From assembly GCF_015461845.1 (NCBI RefSeq), contig NZ_JACOPW010000002.1:806001-870000 (forward strand): a stretch of 64,000 bases of DNA. The letters run 5' to 3'. Below, piece by piece: positions 35,435 to 44,400 of the stretch. The notes below the pieces were generated by a model, which saw only the letters and a program-made list of their open reading frames with translations, was not told the DNA's origin and did no database searches. Position 1 is the stretch's first letter. Every line of letters starts with the position of its first letter. Origin of the DNA: Pseudomonas mucoides. GTDB lineage: Bacteria > Pseudomonadota > Gammaproteobacteria > Pseudomonadales > Pseudomonadaceae. The translations under genes were made by a program, and so were the position numbers.

Positions 35435-36232
35435 ATGAGCCTTTATCAACTGCAAGACAGCACCGCGATTGTCACCGGCGGCTCTTCGGGCATTGGCCTG
35501 GCCTGCGTCGAGTTATTGCTCGAAGCCGGCGCGGCCGTGGCCTTTTGCGGCCGGGACGAAAACCGGTTGCGCAACGCTGAAACCGAATTGCGTCAACGCT
35601 TCCCCGAAGCACGGCTGCTCACCCAAGTTTGCAACGTGCTCGATGCGGACTCAGTCAAGGCGTTTGCCGCCGCCAGTCTGGCCGCATTGGGCCCGGCCAG
35701 CGTGTTGATCAACAACGCCGGGCAAGGTCGGGTGTCGACCTTCGCCGACACCACCGACAGCGCCTGGACCGAAGAGTTGAACCTGAAGTTCTTCTCGGTG
35801 ATCAACCCGGTCCACGCCTTCATGGCACAGCTGCAACGCCAGCCGAACGCGGCCATCGTCTGCGTCAACTCGCTGCTGGCCAGCCAGCCGGAACCGCACA
35901 TGGTCGCCACCTCGGCCGCTCGCGCCGGGGTCATGAACCTGGTGCGCTCGATGGCCACCGAATTTGCCGGTCAGGGTATTCGGGTCAACGGCATCCTCAT
36001 TGGCCTGGTTGAGTCCGGGCAATGGCGCCGACGTTTCGAGGCCCGCGAAGAGCGGGACCTGGACTGGACCCAATGGACCGCCCGGCTCGCGCAACAAAAA
36101 CACATTCCCTTGGGGCGTCTGGGCCTGCCGATTGAAGCGGCCCGCGCGATCCTGTTTCTGGCCTCGCCTCTGTCGGCTTACACCACAGGCAGCCATATCG
36201 ATGTTTCTGGAGGCCTGTCCCGTCATGCGTAA
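35435..36232 (+). CDS. Short-chain dehydrogenase/reductase 2
   Basis: 265 residues. TGGSSGIGLA cofactor loop, INNAGQG, Ser in CVNSLLASQ, but the usual Tyr-x3-Lys is replaced near MVATSAARAGVM (Thr-Ser-Ala-Ala-Arg), so the catalytic Tyr and Lys seem missing. The C-terminus is YTTGSHIDVSGGLSRHA. It may act as a non-classical SDR, or the substrate may supply acid-base chemistry. The last codons overlap the ThDP enzyme start by eight bases. Confidence 0.82.
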   Translation: MSLYQLQDSTAIVTGGSSGIGLACVELLLEAGAAVAFCGRDENRLRNAETELRQRFPEARLLTQVCNVLDADSVKAFAAASLAALGPASVLINNAGQGRVSTFADTTDSAWTEELNLKFFSVINPVHAFMAQLQRQPNAAIVCVNSLLASQPEPHMVATSAARAGVMNLVRSMATEFAGQGIRVNGILIGLVESGQWRRRFEAREERDLDWTQWTARLAQQKHIPLGRLGLPIEAARAILFLASPLSAYTTGSHIDVSGGLSRHA

Positions 36233-37907
36233 TGAAAATACTGTCACCGTTGGCGCTGCCATCACCGCGTTTCTCGAGCAGTGCGACGTCAAGGCCGCGT
36301 TCGGCGTGATCTCGATCCACAACATGCCGATCCTCGATGCCTTCGCCGTTCGCGGAAATATCCGCTTCGTCATGGCTCGTGGGGAAGCCGGCGCCACTAA
36401 TATGGCCGACGCCTATGCCCGCACCACTGGCGGCCTCGGTGTCTGCCTGACATCCACCGGCACCGCAGCCGGCAACGCCGCAGGCGCCATGGTCGAAGCG
36501 TTGACCGCCGGCACACCGCTGCTGCACATCACCGGGCAGATCGAAACACCGTACCTGGATCAGGAATTCGCCTACATCCACGAAGCCCGCGACCAACTGA
36601 CCATGCTCAAGGCTGTATCGAAGGCTGCGTTCCGTGTGCGCAGTGTCGAAACCGCCATCAGCACCATGAAGCTGGCCGTGCAGACTGCGCTGACCGCTCC
36701 CACCGGGCCGGTCAGCGTGGAAATCCCGATCGACATCCAGTCGACCTTTATCACGATGCCGACCGACCTCTCGCCGCTGCCAATCCCAGTGGCCGTCCCC
36801 GCGCCCGAAGCGCTGGACCTGGTGGCCGAACGACTGGCCACCGCCACCCGTCCATTGCTATGGCTCGGCGGCGGCGCACGACACGCCGGGCCTCAAGTCA
36901 AACGCCTGCTGGACATGGGCGTCGGCGTGATCACCTCGACCCAGGGTCGCGGTGTGGTCAACGAAGATGACGAACGCTGCCTCGGCGCGTTCTCGCAAAA
37001 CAAACTGGTCGAGCAGTTCCTGCAAAGCTGCGATGCCTTGCTGATTGCCGGCTCCCGTCTGCGCAGCAATGAAACCTTCAAGTACGCGTTGAAATTGCCA
37101 CGCAACACTTTGCGCATCGACGCCAACCCGGCCATCGAAGGTCGCAGCTATAACAGCGAACTGTTCATCTGTGGCGACTCGGCGCTGGCACTTGAAGGTC
37201 TGGCGGATCGTCTGGAAGGTCGGCTGCAAATCGATCCGACCTTCCTTGCCGAGCTCAAGCAAGTGCGCGAAAAGTCCCGCACGCAACTGATCGCCGACCT
37301 CGGCCCGTACTCGGCCATGGTCGAACAGCTGCAAGCCATCACCGGGCGCAATTTCTCCTGGGTACGTGACGTCACGCTGTCCAACAGCATCTGGGGCAAC
37401 CGCCTGCTGACCCTGTTCCACCCGCGAGCTGGCGTGCATGCCCTCGGCGGCGGCATTGGCCAGGGCCTGTCGATGGGCATCGGCGCGGCAGTCGCTGCGG
37501 CTGAAACAGCCCCTGAGCGCAAGGTCTTCGCCCTGGCCGGTGACGGCGGTTTTATCCTCAACCTCGGCGAACTGGCGACGCTGGTGCAAGAAAAAGCCAA
37601 CGTGGTGATTCTGCTGATGAACGACCAGCGCTACGGCGTGATCCGCAACATTCAGGACGCGGTCTACGGCAGCCGTCACTGCTACGTCGACCTGCACACC
37701 CCGGATTATTCCAAGCTGGCGGAATCGCTGAACCTGCGCCACGGCCTGGTCACCGACCTGAAGGATTTCGGCCGCGTGGTCGACGGCGCACTGGCTCAAC
37801 CCGGCCCGTTCCTGCTGGAAGTGGACATGCTCGCCGTCGGCAGCTTCGCTACCCAGTTCGCCGGTCCGCCCAACAGCGAAACCAAAGCGCAAAAAGCCAC
37901 GGCCTGA
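36225..37907 (+). CDS. ThDP-dependent decarboxylase/acetolactate synthase-like enzyme
   Basis: 560 residues from ATG 36225 (GGAGG eleven bases upstream); the open frame to 35964 is read-through of the SDR region. The activating Glu is in ARGEAGATNMADAYA, the central domain has LLWLGGGARHAG, and the ThDP-Mg motif is GDGGFILNLGELATL ending LLMNDQ. This family decarboxylates 2-oxo acids or carboligates them. In context it probably decarboxylates a 2-oxo acid arising from ring opening or from a glyoxylate side chain, giving an aldehyde for the ALDH at 38732. FAD-binding features of true acetolactate synthase were not checked. Confidence 0.85.
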   Translation: MRNENTVTVGAAITAFLEQCDVKAAFGVISIHNMPILDAFAVRGNIRFVMARGEAGATNMADAYARTTGGLGVCLTSTGTAAGNAAGAMVEALTAGTPLLHITGQIETPYLDQEFAYIHEARDQLTMLKAVSKAAFRVRSVETAISTMKLAVQTALTAPTGPVSVEIPIDIQSTFITMPTDLSPLPIPVAVPAPEALDLVAERLATATRPLLWLGGGARHAGPQVKRLLDMGVGVITSTQGRGVVNEDDERCLGAFSQNKLVEQFLQSCDALLIAGSRLRSNETFKYALKLPRNTLRIDANPAIEGRSYNSELFICGDSALALEGLADRLEGRLQIDPTFLAELKQVREKSRTQLIADLGPYSAMVEQLQAITGRNFSWVRDVTLSNSIWGNRLLTLFHPRAGVHALGGGIGQGLSMGIGAAVAAAETAPERKVFALAGDGGFILNLGELATLVQEKANVVILLMNDQRYGVIRNIQDAVYGSRHCYVDLHTPDYSKLAESLNLRHGLVTDLKDFGRVVDGALAQPGPFLLEVDMLAVGSFATQFAGPPNSETKAQKATA

Positions 37908-37917
37908 GGACTTCGTC

Positions 37918-38721
37918 ATGTTGCATATCACCATGATCGGCTGCGGCGCCATTGGCGTCGGCGTGCTCGAACTATTGGAGAAGGACCCGCAGCTGTGCGT
38001 TGACTACGTCATCGCTTCGACCGGGTCTGAAGAATTGGTGCGCCAGCGGCTGGCCAGTTTCAAGCAACCACCGCAGGTGCTGACCGCCTTACCGGCCGAC
38101 GCCCGCCCGGACCTATTGGTCGAGTGCGCCGGCCACCGCGCCATCGAAGAACATGTGTTGCCGGCGCTGGAACGTGGCATTGCCTGCCTGATCGTCTCGG
38201 TCGGCGCGCTGTCCGAAGTTGGCCTGGTTGAACGCTTGGAAGCAGCAGCCGAACGCGGCCAGACCCGCATCGAGTTGCTGCCCGGCGCTATCGGCGGCAT
38301 CGACGCCTTGTCGGCGGCCAAAGTCGGCGGGCTGGATTCGGTCAATTACACCGGCCGCAAACCGGCTAAAGCCTGGAAAAACACCCCCGCTGAACAGGCC
38401 TGTGACCTGGACAACATTACCGAAGCCACGGTGATTTTTCAGGGCAGCGCCCGGGAAGCGGCACGGCTCTATCCAAAAAACGCCAACGTCGCCGCGACCT
38501 TGTCGCTGGCCGGGCTCGGCCTGGATCGCACCCATGTGACGCTGATCGCCGATCCGCTGAGCGAGGAGAACGTCCATCACTTCGAGGCTCGCGGCGCTTT
38601 TGGCGGTTTCGAACTGAGCTTGCGTGGCAAACCGCTGCTGGCCAACCCGAAGACCTCGGCGCTGACCGTTTACAGCGTCGTCCGCGCCCTGGGCAACCAC
38701 GCCCACGCGATTTCGATTTAG
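37918..38721 (+). CDS. L-aspartate dehydrogenase family protein (NadX-like)
   Basis: 267 residues. Rossmann motif IGCGAIGVGVLELL, VECAGH, LPGAIGGIDALSAA (family hallmark), TGRKPAKAW, PKNANVAATLSLAGLG and HHFEARGAFGGFE with the catalytic His region. Homologues oxidise L-aspartate to iminoaspartate with NAD(P)+. From memory, PA3505 in the same gene order in P. aeruginosa has been shown to be an aspartate dehydrogenase. In a catabolic operon it may act on a pathway amino acid or feed nitrogen or NAD synthesis; that is open. Confidence 0.86.
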   Translation: MLHITMIGCGAIGVGVLELLEKDPQLCVDYVIASTGSEELVRQRLASFKQPPQVLTALPADARPDLLVECAGHRAIEEHVLPALERGIACLIVSVGALSEVGLVERLEAAAERGQTRIELLPGAIGGIDALSAAKVGGLDSVNYTGRKPAKAWKNTPAEQACDLDNITEATVIFQGSAREAARLYPKNANVAATLSLAGLGLDRTHVTLIADPLSEENVHHFEARGAFGGFELSLRGKPLLANPKTSALTVYSVVRALGNHAHAISI

Positions 38722-38731
38722 GGGACCGTCG

Positions 38732-40228
38732 ATGACTCTCGAACAGACTTTACCGATCTGCATTGCCGGCGACTGGCGCCTCGGTCGCGGCGAGCGTTAT
38801 GCCACGTGCTACCCCGCCACGGGCGAAGCCGTCGCCTGGCTGAATGCCGCCAGTGTCGACGACGTTGAAGACGCCGTGCAAGGCGCCCATCAGGCGTTTT
38901 TGCACAGCGGCTGGGCGCAGCGCAAACCTCACGAACGGGCCAGCGTGCTTTACCGCATCGCCGAGCTGATCCGTGAGCGCAGCGAGGAACTGGCGCAATT
39001 GCAGCGCCAGGACAACGGCAAACCGATCAACGAAACCCGTGCCCTGGTGGCCAGCGCCGCCGGCACATTCCAGTTCTTCGCTTCGGCCTGTGAAACCCTC
39101 GAAGAAACCATCACGCCGTCCCGTGGTGATTTCGTCAGCATGAGTGTGTACGAACCGATGGGCGTGATCGCCGCGATCACCCCGTGGAACTCGCCGATTG
39201 CCAGCGAGGCGCAGAAGGTCGCTCCGGCGCTGGCAGCGGGCAACGCGGTGGTGATCAAACCGGCGGAAATCACCCCGTTGATGGCCCTGCAACTGGCGCG
39301 CATCTGCGAAGACGCAGGCTTGCCTAAAGGCCTGCTCAGTGTGCTGCCGGGTAAAGGTTCACTGCTCGGTGATGCGCTGACCCGTCATCCGTTGGTCAAG
39401 CGCGTGTCGTTCACCGGCGGCACCAAAACCGGCAAGCACATTGCCCACATCGCCGCCGACAAGATGATGCCGGTGTCGCTGGAACTGGGCGGCAAATCAC
39501 CGACCATCGTCCTCGACGACGCCGACCTCGACCACGCGGTGGCGGGTGTGCTGTACGGCATCTTCAGCTCTTCAGGCGAAGCCTGCATCGCCGGCTCGCG
39601 GTTGTTCGTCGCCCGCGCGCTGTATGAGCCGTTCATGTCGCGCCTGGTGGCCGCTGCGGCCGAACTGCGCGTCGGTGATCCGGCCGATGAACGTACCCAA
39701 ATGGGTCCGTTGATCAGCGCCGGCCACCGCGACTCGGTGGAGCGTTATGTGGCTCTGGGGCTGGCCGAAGGTGGACGCCTGCTGCTCGGTGGCAAACGTC
39801 CGAGCGGCGGCGTGTACGACCAGGGTTATTACTACCCGCCGACCATCCTCGAAGGCCTGAACAACAGCCAACAGGTTTGTCAGGAAGAGATCTTCGGCCC
39901 CGTTTTGGTGGCGATGCCCTTCGATGACGAAGCGCAATTGCTCGAACAGGCCAACGACAGCCTGTACGCCCTCGCCGCCGGCATCTGGACGCGCGACTAC
40001 AAACGCGCCTGGGCACTGGGCCGAAAAATTCAGGCCGGTACGGTGTGGATCAACACCTACAAACAGTTCTCGATTTCCACACCGTTCGGCGGCTGGCGCG
40101 ACAGCGGTCTGGGCCGTGAAAAAGGTCGCCTCGGCATCCTGCAGTACATGGAACAGAAAAGCCTTTATTGGGGCATGAATGAACAGCCACTGGCCTGGGC
40201 CGGTGCGCAACGAGAGGTTGGGTTATGA
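38732..40228 (+). CDS. NAD(P)-dependent aldehyde dehydrogenase
   Basis: 498 residues. ITPWNSPI, KPAEITPLMAL, FTGGTKTGK, catalytic Glu in LELGGKSPT and Cys in SSGEACIAG, with EEIFGPV and a C-terminal dimerisation segment. It oxidises an aldehyde to the acid, presumably the product of the neighbouring ThDP enzyme or of ring cleavage (muconic semialdehyde type). The stop overlaps the start of the VOC gene by four bases. Confidence 0.92.
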   Translation: MTLEQTLPICIAGDWRLGRGERYATCYPATGEAVAWLNAASVDDVEDAVQGAHQAFLHSGWAQRKPHERASVLYRIAELIRERSEELAQLQRQDNGKPINETRALVASAAGTFQFFASACETLEETITPSRGDFVSMSVYEPMGVIAAITPWNSPIASEAQKVAPALAAGNAVVIKPAEITPLMALQLARICEDAGLPKGLLSVLPGKGSLLGDALTRHPLVKRVSFTGGTKTGKHIAHIAADKMMPVSLELGGKSPTIVLDDADLDHAVAGVLYGIFSSSGEACIAGSRLFVARALYEPFMSRLVAAAAELRVGDPADERTQMGPLISAGHRDSVERYVALGLAEGGRLLLGGKRPSGGVYDQGYYYPPTILEGLNNSQQVCQEEIFGPVLVAMPFDDEAQLLEQANDSLYALAAGIWTRDYKRAWALGRKIQAGTVWINTYKQFSISTPFGGWRDSGLGREKGRLGILQYMEQKSLYWGMNEQPLAWAGAQREVGL

Positions 40229-41190
40229 GCGTTTTAGGCATTGATGAAGTCACCTACGGCGTCGAGGACCTCGACACCAGCGTGCGTTTTTTCAGCGACT
40301 GGGGCCTGACTAAAGTCAGCGAGCAGCCTGATGAAGTGATCTTCGAAACCCTCAACGGTTGCCGCGTGGTGCTCGCCGACATCAACAAGGCCGGTTTGCC
40401 ACCTGCCATCGAAGCCGGTTCAACCGTGCGCGAAGTGGTGTGGGGCGTCGAAAGCGACGCCGACTTGAAGCTTTATAGCGAACGAATCGCCAACGATCCG
40501 GGCTTCATAGAAGCCGATGGCCGCATCGGTTGCACCGACCCTAACGGCCTGGCAATCCGCCTGCAGGTGACCCGCAAACGTGACCTGGAGATCGAGTGCA
40601 GCGGCCATAACACCTGGCAGACCAAAGGCCGGATCAACAAAGCCGCGCCGATCTACGACCGCGCCACGCCGATCGAAGTCGGTCATGTGGTGTTTTTCGT
40701 CAAGGACGTGAATGCCTGCGAAGCCTTCTATCACGAGCGCTTCGGCTTCCAGGCCTCGGACCGTTATCCGGATCGCGGAGCGTTCCTGCGCACCGCCGAA
40801 GAAGGTGGCCACCACGACCTGTTCATGCTGCAACTGCCCGCCCCTCGTGCCGGCTTGAACCACGTCGCCTTCACCGTGCGCGATGTGCACGAAGTGTTCG
40901 GCGGCGGCATGCACATCTCCCGTCGCGGCTGGGCCACGGAAATCGGCCCGGGCCGACACCCGGTGTCTTCGGCGTTCTTCTGGTACTTCAAGAACCCGGC
41001 CGGCGCCCTGGTCGAGTACTACGCCGACGAAGACCAACTGACCGGCGAATGGCAGCCACGGGACTTCGAGCCGGGCCCGACGATGTTCGCTGAGTGGGCG
41101 ATTGCCGGCGGCATCGATGGCAATACCCGTCGCCAGCAACATGTCGAAGCGCCGCAAGGCAAGTTCCTCACCGACAAACCGAAATCCTGA
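40225..41190 (+). CDS. VOC-family protein, extradiol-dioxygenase-like
   Basis: 321 residues, two vicinal-oxygen-chelate modules (about 5-115 and 150-270). The second holds the likely metal triad: His in EVGHVVFFV, His in GLNHVAFTV and Glu in ALVEYYADED, as in type I extradiol dioxygenases. Ring cleavage of a catechol-like or hydroxylated intermediate is the natural proposal. It stands between ALDH and FAD hydroxylase; gene overlap with ALDH suggests tight coupling. Confidence 0.82.
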   Translation: MSVLGIDEVTYGVEDLDTSVRFFSDWGLTKVSEQPDEVIFETLNGCRVVLADINKAGLPPAIEAGSTVREVVWGVESDADLKLYSERIANDPGFIEADGRIGCTDPNGLAIRLQVTRKRDLEIECSGHNTWQTKGRINKAAPIYDRATPIEVGHVVFFVKDVNACEAFYHERFGFQASDRYPDRGAFLRTAEEGGHHDLFMLQLPAPRAGLNHVAFTVRDVHEVFGGGMHISRRGWATEIGPGRHPVSSAFFWYFKNPAGALVEYYADEDQLTGEWQPRDFEPGPTMFAEWAIAGGIDGNTRRQQHVEAPQGKFLTDKPKS

Positions 41191-41203
41191 GCAGGAGTCG
41201 TCC

Positions 41204-42346
41204 ATGTCTTCGCTGAATATCGCTATCGCCGGTGCCGGAATCGGCGGCCTGACCGCCGCCATCGCCCTGCATCGCGCAGGCCATAACGTCACCGTATTCG
41301 AACAGTCGAAAGCCTTTTTGCGGGTCGGTGCCGATATCAACCTGACCCCTAATGCCGTGCGTGCTCTGGATGGTCTTGGGGTGGGCGCCGCCGTGCGCAT
41401 TCCGGCCGCTCGTCCAACGCACCGGATCAGTCGCCTGTGGGACAGCGGCGAGGAAACCTCGCGCCTGGAAATGTCCGATGCCGCCGAACAGAAATACGGT
41501 GCACCGCAACTGACCATTCACCGCGCCGATCTGCTGGCCGCGCTGGCGGACGTCTTTCCACCAGAACAGGTGCAGTTTGGCAAACGCGCCGACCACGTCG
41601 TGCAAACCGCCGACGGCATCGAGTTGCGCTTCAAGGATGGCAGCCGTCACTTCACCGATCTGTTGATCGGTGCGGATGGCATCCATTCGGTAGTGCGTAA
41701 TGCGCTGTTCGGTGATGAGCAACCGCGCTTTACCGGAGTGGTCGCTTACCGCGCCGTCGTACCTGCCGAACGCGTGGCCCATGTGCCGAACATTCAGGCG
41801 TTCACTAAATGGTGGGGCCCGACGCCGGAAAGCCAGATCGTGACGTTTCCGCTGAACCAGGGTCGGGACATTTTCATCTTCGCTACCACCGCTCAAGACA
41901 GCTGGCATGAAGAGTCCTGGACCAGCGCCGGCGATGCCGACGAGTTGCGTAGCCATTATCAGGACTTCCACCCGGATGCTCGCGCTCTGTTGGATGCGTG
42001 CAACGAGGTGCTCAAGACCGCGCTGTATGAACGCGATCCGCTACCGTTCTGGTCCAAAGGGGCGATGACGCTGCTGGGCGATGCCTGCCATCCGATGATG
42101 CCGTTCATGGCTCAGGGCGCCGGCCAGGCGATCGAAGATGCGGTGGTGCTCGCTCGCCATTTGCAAGACCTGACCGGCACCGCGCAAATCGCCGATGCCC
42201 TGCAGGCTTATCAGCAGGCGCGGTTGCAACGCACCAGCCAGATCCAGATCGGCTCGCGCGGCAACCAATGGCTCAAGGACGGCGGTAACGCCGACTGGGT
42301 TTATGGCTATGACGCCTGGGCCGTGCCGATGCCGAACGTGGCGTGA
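41204..42346 (+). CDS. FAD-dependent aromatic monooxygenase (salicylate-hydroxylase type)
   Basis: 380 residues; AGGAG six bases before ATG 41204. FAD motifs GAGIGGLTAAIALHRAG, GADGIHSVVR and GDACHPMMPFMAQGAGQAIE are those of class A flavoprotein hydroxylases such as salicylate 1-hydroxylase and 3-hydroxybenzoate 6-hydroxylase. It would add a hydroxyl (with or without decarboxylation) next to an existing one, using NAD(P)H and O2. It lies between the ring-cleavage candidate and the Rieske system. Confidence 0.9.
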   Translation: MSSLNIAIAGAGIGGLTAAIALHRAGHNVTVFEQSKAFLRVGADINLTPNAVRALDGLGVGAAVRIPAARPTHRISRLWDSGEETSRLEMSDAAEQKYGAPQLTIHRADLLAALADVFPPEQVQFGKRADHVVQTADGIELRFKDGSRHFTDLLIGADGIHSVVRNALFGDEQPRFTGVVAYRAVVPAERVAHVPNIQAFTKWWGPTPESQIVTFPLNQGRDIFIFATTAQDSWHEESWTSAGDADELRSHYQDFHPDARALLDACNEVLKTALYERDPLPFWSKGAMTLLGDACHPMMPFMAQGAGQAIEDAVVLARHLQDLTGTAQIADALQAYQQARLQRTSQIQIGSRGNQWLKDGGNADWVYGYDAWAVPMPNVA

Positions 42347-42360
42347 GCAGGACCGCAGCC

Positions 42361-42678
42361 ATGAGCGAATCCTTGCTGGTGACCGTACTGCTCAAGCACG
42401 ACCAATCAAAGAACCTGGAAGACATTCAGCGGCACATGAAGCAGCAGGACTGGTGGGAACGGTTTCCCCCGCAAGGCGTCGAGGTGGTGTCCTGGACCGT
42501 GGCCATGGGCCTGGGCCAGATCGTCACCCTGCGGTTGCCGCCGAGTCTGCTGCCGACCCTCAACGTCGAGCTCGAACGGTCGGCCTGGGGCGTGTTCAGC
42601 ACCGAAGTTTTCCCGACGTATGACTTTATTCCCGTGCGCGAAATGATCCGCGAACGGGTACGTAACGGAGATCAATGA
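42361..42678 (+). CDS. Small ABM/EthD-like protein (105 residues)
   Basis: Start at 42361, with AGGA eight bases upstream. The sequence (VTVLLKHDQSKNLEDIQRHM, FPPQGVEVVSWTVAMGLGQI, VFPTYDFIPV) suggests a ferredoxin-like alpha/beta barrel of the dimeric small-monooxygenase or muconolactone-isomerase kind. I do not know its family for certain. It is two bases from the next small gene, which precedes the Rieske oxygenase, so it probably helps the oxygenase step. Confidence 0.6.
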   Translation: MSESLLVTVLLKHDQSKNLEDIQRHMKQQDWWERFPPQGVEVVSWTVAMGLGQIVTLRLPPSLLPTLNVELERSAWGVFSTEVFPTYDFIPVREMIRERVRNGDQ

Positions 42679-42679
42679 G

Positions 42680-42907
42680 ATGAGCAATACCGAACCCTAC
42701 CTGGAGCCCCATCAGGCCCGCAAACGTCCGAACACCCAGTTCGAAGAGTTGCTCGGCGACTCCATCGAGCGCGCCTTCGGCAACGGAGTGACCGAATTGC
42801 CCGATCTGCTCGCGCACCTGAATCTGGCCGGGCCGCCCTGCCCGCTGACCACCGGAGAGTGGACAGCAGACGCCTATAAAACCCTGATGGCTCGGCTGGG
42901 CGAATGA
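42680..42907 (+). CDS. Recombinase-like helix-turn-helix small protein (75 residues)
   Basis: The motif EPHQARKRPNTQFEELLGDS then LPDLLAHLNLAGPPCP and TGEWTADAYKTLMARLGE fits the family that I recall is named recombinase-like helix-turn-helix domain protein. Members of this small family are usually encoded just before a Rieske oxygenase alpha subunit, as here. It may be an assembly or auxiliary subunit and not a regulator; no function is proven to my knowledge. Confidence 0.65.
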   Translation: MSNTEPYLEPHQARKRPNTQFEELLGDSIERAFGNGVTELPDLLAHLNLAGPPCPLTTGEWTADAYKTLMARLGE

Positions 42908-42928
42908 CCCGCCGGAGGACAATAAGAA

Positions 42929-43963
42929 ATGAACATGAATACAACCGTCGATCCAGCTGAAAACCTCTTGGCCAACGGGTTGAAAAACCTTTGGTTCCCG
43001 GTCCTGCCCTCCGATCAATTGGGCGAAAAACCGGTGTCAATTCGCCGTCTGGGCTACAAAATCGCCCTGTGGCGCGACAATGACGGCAGCGTCCATGCCC
43101 TTGAAGATCATTGCCCTCATCGCGGCGCGCCGCTGTCCCAGGGACCGGTGCTGGGTGACCGTCTGCAATGCCCTTATCACGGCGTCGAAGTGCGCTGTGA
43201 CGGCACCGTCACCAAAGTCCCCGGCAGCCCTGGTTGCAAGCTTGAAGGCAGCCGCCCGACACGCATGTTTCACACCCGTGAAGCCGCTGGCGCGATCTTT
43301 CTGTACAACGCTGCAGATCCGCACGTGGACACCCCTCCGGAGCTGGTCCTGCCAGAGCAACTGACCTCCCCCGAATGGAGCAGCTTCCTCTGCTACACAG
43401 AATGGAAAGGCGATTATCGCTACGTCATCGACAACGTCATGGACCCGATGCACGGCACCTACCTGCACAAGATGTCGCACTCCATGAGCGAAGGCGAAGC
43501 CACCGCCAAGTTCGTCACCCGCGACACCGACAACGGTTTCTTCTTCGAGAAAGAAGGCCAGCGCGGGGTGAATTTCGACTGGACCGAGTTCATGGATAAC
43601 GGCTGCCACTGGCTGCGCCTGGAAATCCCCTATCCGAAAACCGGCGGCCCGGGCGGCAACTTCACCATCATCGGCAGCTACACGCCGAGCAGCCGCTCCT
43701 TGTCCGCGGTGTTCCACTGGCGTTGCCGTCCACTGACCGGCTGGCAGCGCGATACCTGGCGTTTCCTCTACAAAAACCGCCTGGAAGCACGCCACTGGGC
43801 AGTGCTGGAACAGGACCGGGTGCTGCTCGAGTTCATGGAACCGGACGCCAACCAGCGGGAAAACCTCTACCAGCATGACTTGGGTGTGGTGCGTCTGCGT
43901 CGCTACCTGAAAAACGCGGCCAAGGCCCAACTGGAGCTGATCGACGCGAAGCAGGTGCCATGA
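42929..43963 (+). CDS. Rieske non-heme iron oxygenase, alpha subunit
   Basis: 344 residues; GGAGG upstream of ATG 42929. The Rieske [2Fe-2S] site is CPHRGAPLSQG followed by CPYHGVEVRCDG. The mononuclear iron site is DNVMDPMHGTYLH (Asp/Asn, His, His) with a later acid expected near LLEFMEPD. The single-component size matches VanA/dicamba-demethylase-type oxygenases, which pair with a VanB-type reductase; one is encoded at 44401. It could demethylate, hydroxylate or dihydroxylate the imported aromatic. The stop overlaps the RidA gene by four bases. Confidence 0.92.
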   Translation: MNMNTTVDPAENLLANGLKNLWFPVLPSDQLGEKPVSIRRLGYKIALWRDNDGSVHALEDHCPHRGAPLSQGPVLGDRLQCPYHGVEVRCDGTVTKVPGSPGCKLEGSRPTRMFHTREAAGAIFLYNAADPHVDTPPELVLPEQLTSPEWSSFLCYTEWKGDYRYVIDNVMDPMHGTYLHKMSHSMSEGEATAKFVTRDTDNGFFFEKEGQRGVNFDWTEFMDNGCHWLRLEIPYPKTGGPGGNFTIIGSYTPSSRSLSAVFHWRCRPLTGWQRDTWRFLYKNRLEARHWAVLEQDRVLLEFMEPDANQRENLYQHDLGVVRLRRYLKNAAKAQLELIDAKQVP

Positions 43964-44397
43964 ACGCAGCCGTGCAACGTGTTCAGGCCGGCTCGTTGAT
44001 CGAGCCGGCCAGCGCCACCTGGTCGAATGCCTTGCTGATCGGCAATGAAGTGGTGATGTCCGGCATGACCGGCCATCCCGCTACACGCCTGGCCGTTGTG
44101 GCAGACGCGCCGCTCGATGCCTACGCCCAGACACTGGTCGTGTTGAACAAAGTCCGGGCGTTGGTCGAGGCGGCGGGTGGGCATATCGGCAACATTTACC
44201 GGCTGACGGTGTATGTCACCGAGATCGCCGACAAGGACGAAGTGGGTCGCGCACGGCGTGACTTCTTCGAAGGTCAGGCGGTTTTTCCTACCTCCACGCT
44301 GGTTGAAGTGAGCGCGCTGGTGTTTCCCGAACTGCGGGTGGAGATCGAGGCCGGCGCGCGTCTCGATCTCGATTTGCGTACTGTCGAAAAGAGGTGA
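43960..44397 (+). CDS. RidA/YjgF-family protein lacking the catalytic arginine
   Basis: 145 residues, single Rid domain: SNALLIGNEVVMSGMTGHPA, YAQTLVVLNKVRALVEAAGG and YRLTVYVTEI. Classical RidA has VARLPKxxxVEIEA with an Arg that binds the imine acid; here the region is VSALVFPELRVEIEAGARLD, so that Arg is absent. Relatives in aromatic pathways (2-aminomuconate deaminase) act on ring-opened enamines. This one may hydrate or deaminate a ring-cleavage product, or do something new. Confidence 0.8.
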   Translation: MNAAVQRVQAGSLIEPASATWSNALLIGNEVVMSGMTGHPATRLAVVADAPLDAYAQTLVVLNKVRALVEAAGGHIGNIYRLTVYVTEIADKDEVGRARRDFFEGQAVFPTSTLVEVSALVFPELRVEIEAGARLDLDLRTVEKR

Positions 44398-44400
44398 CCG

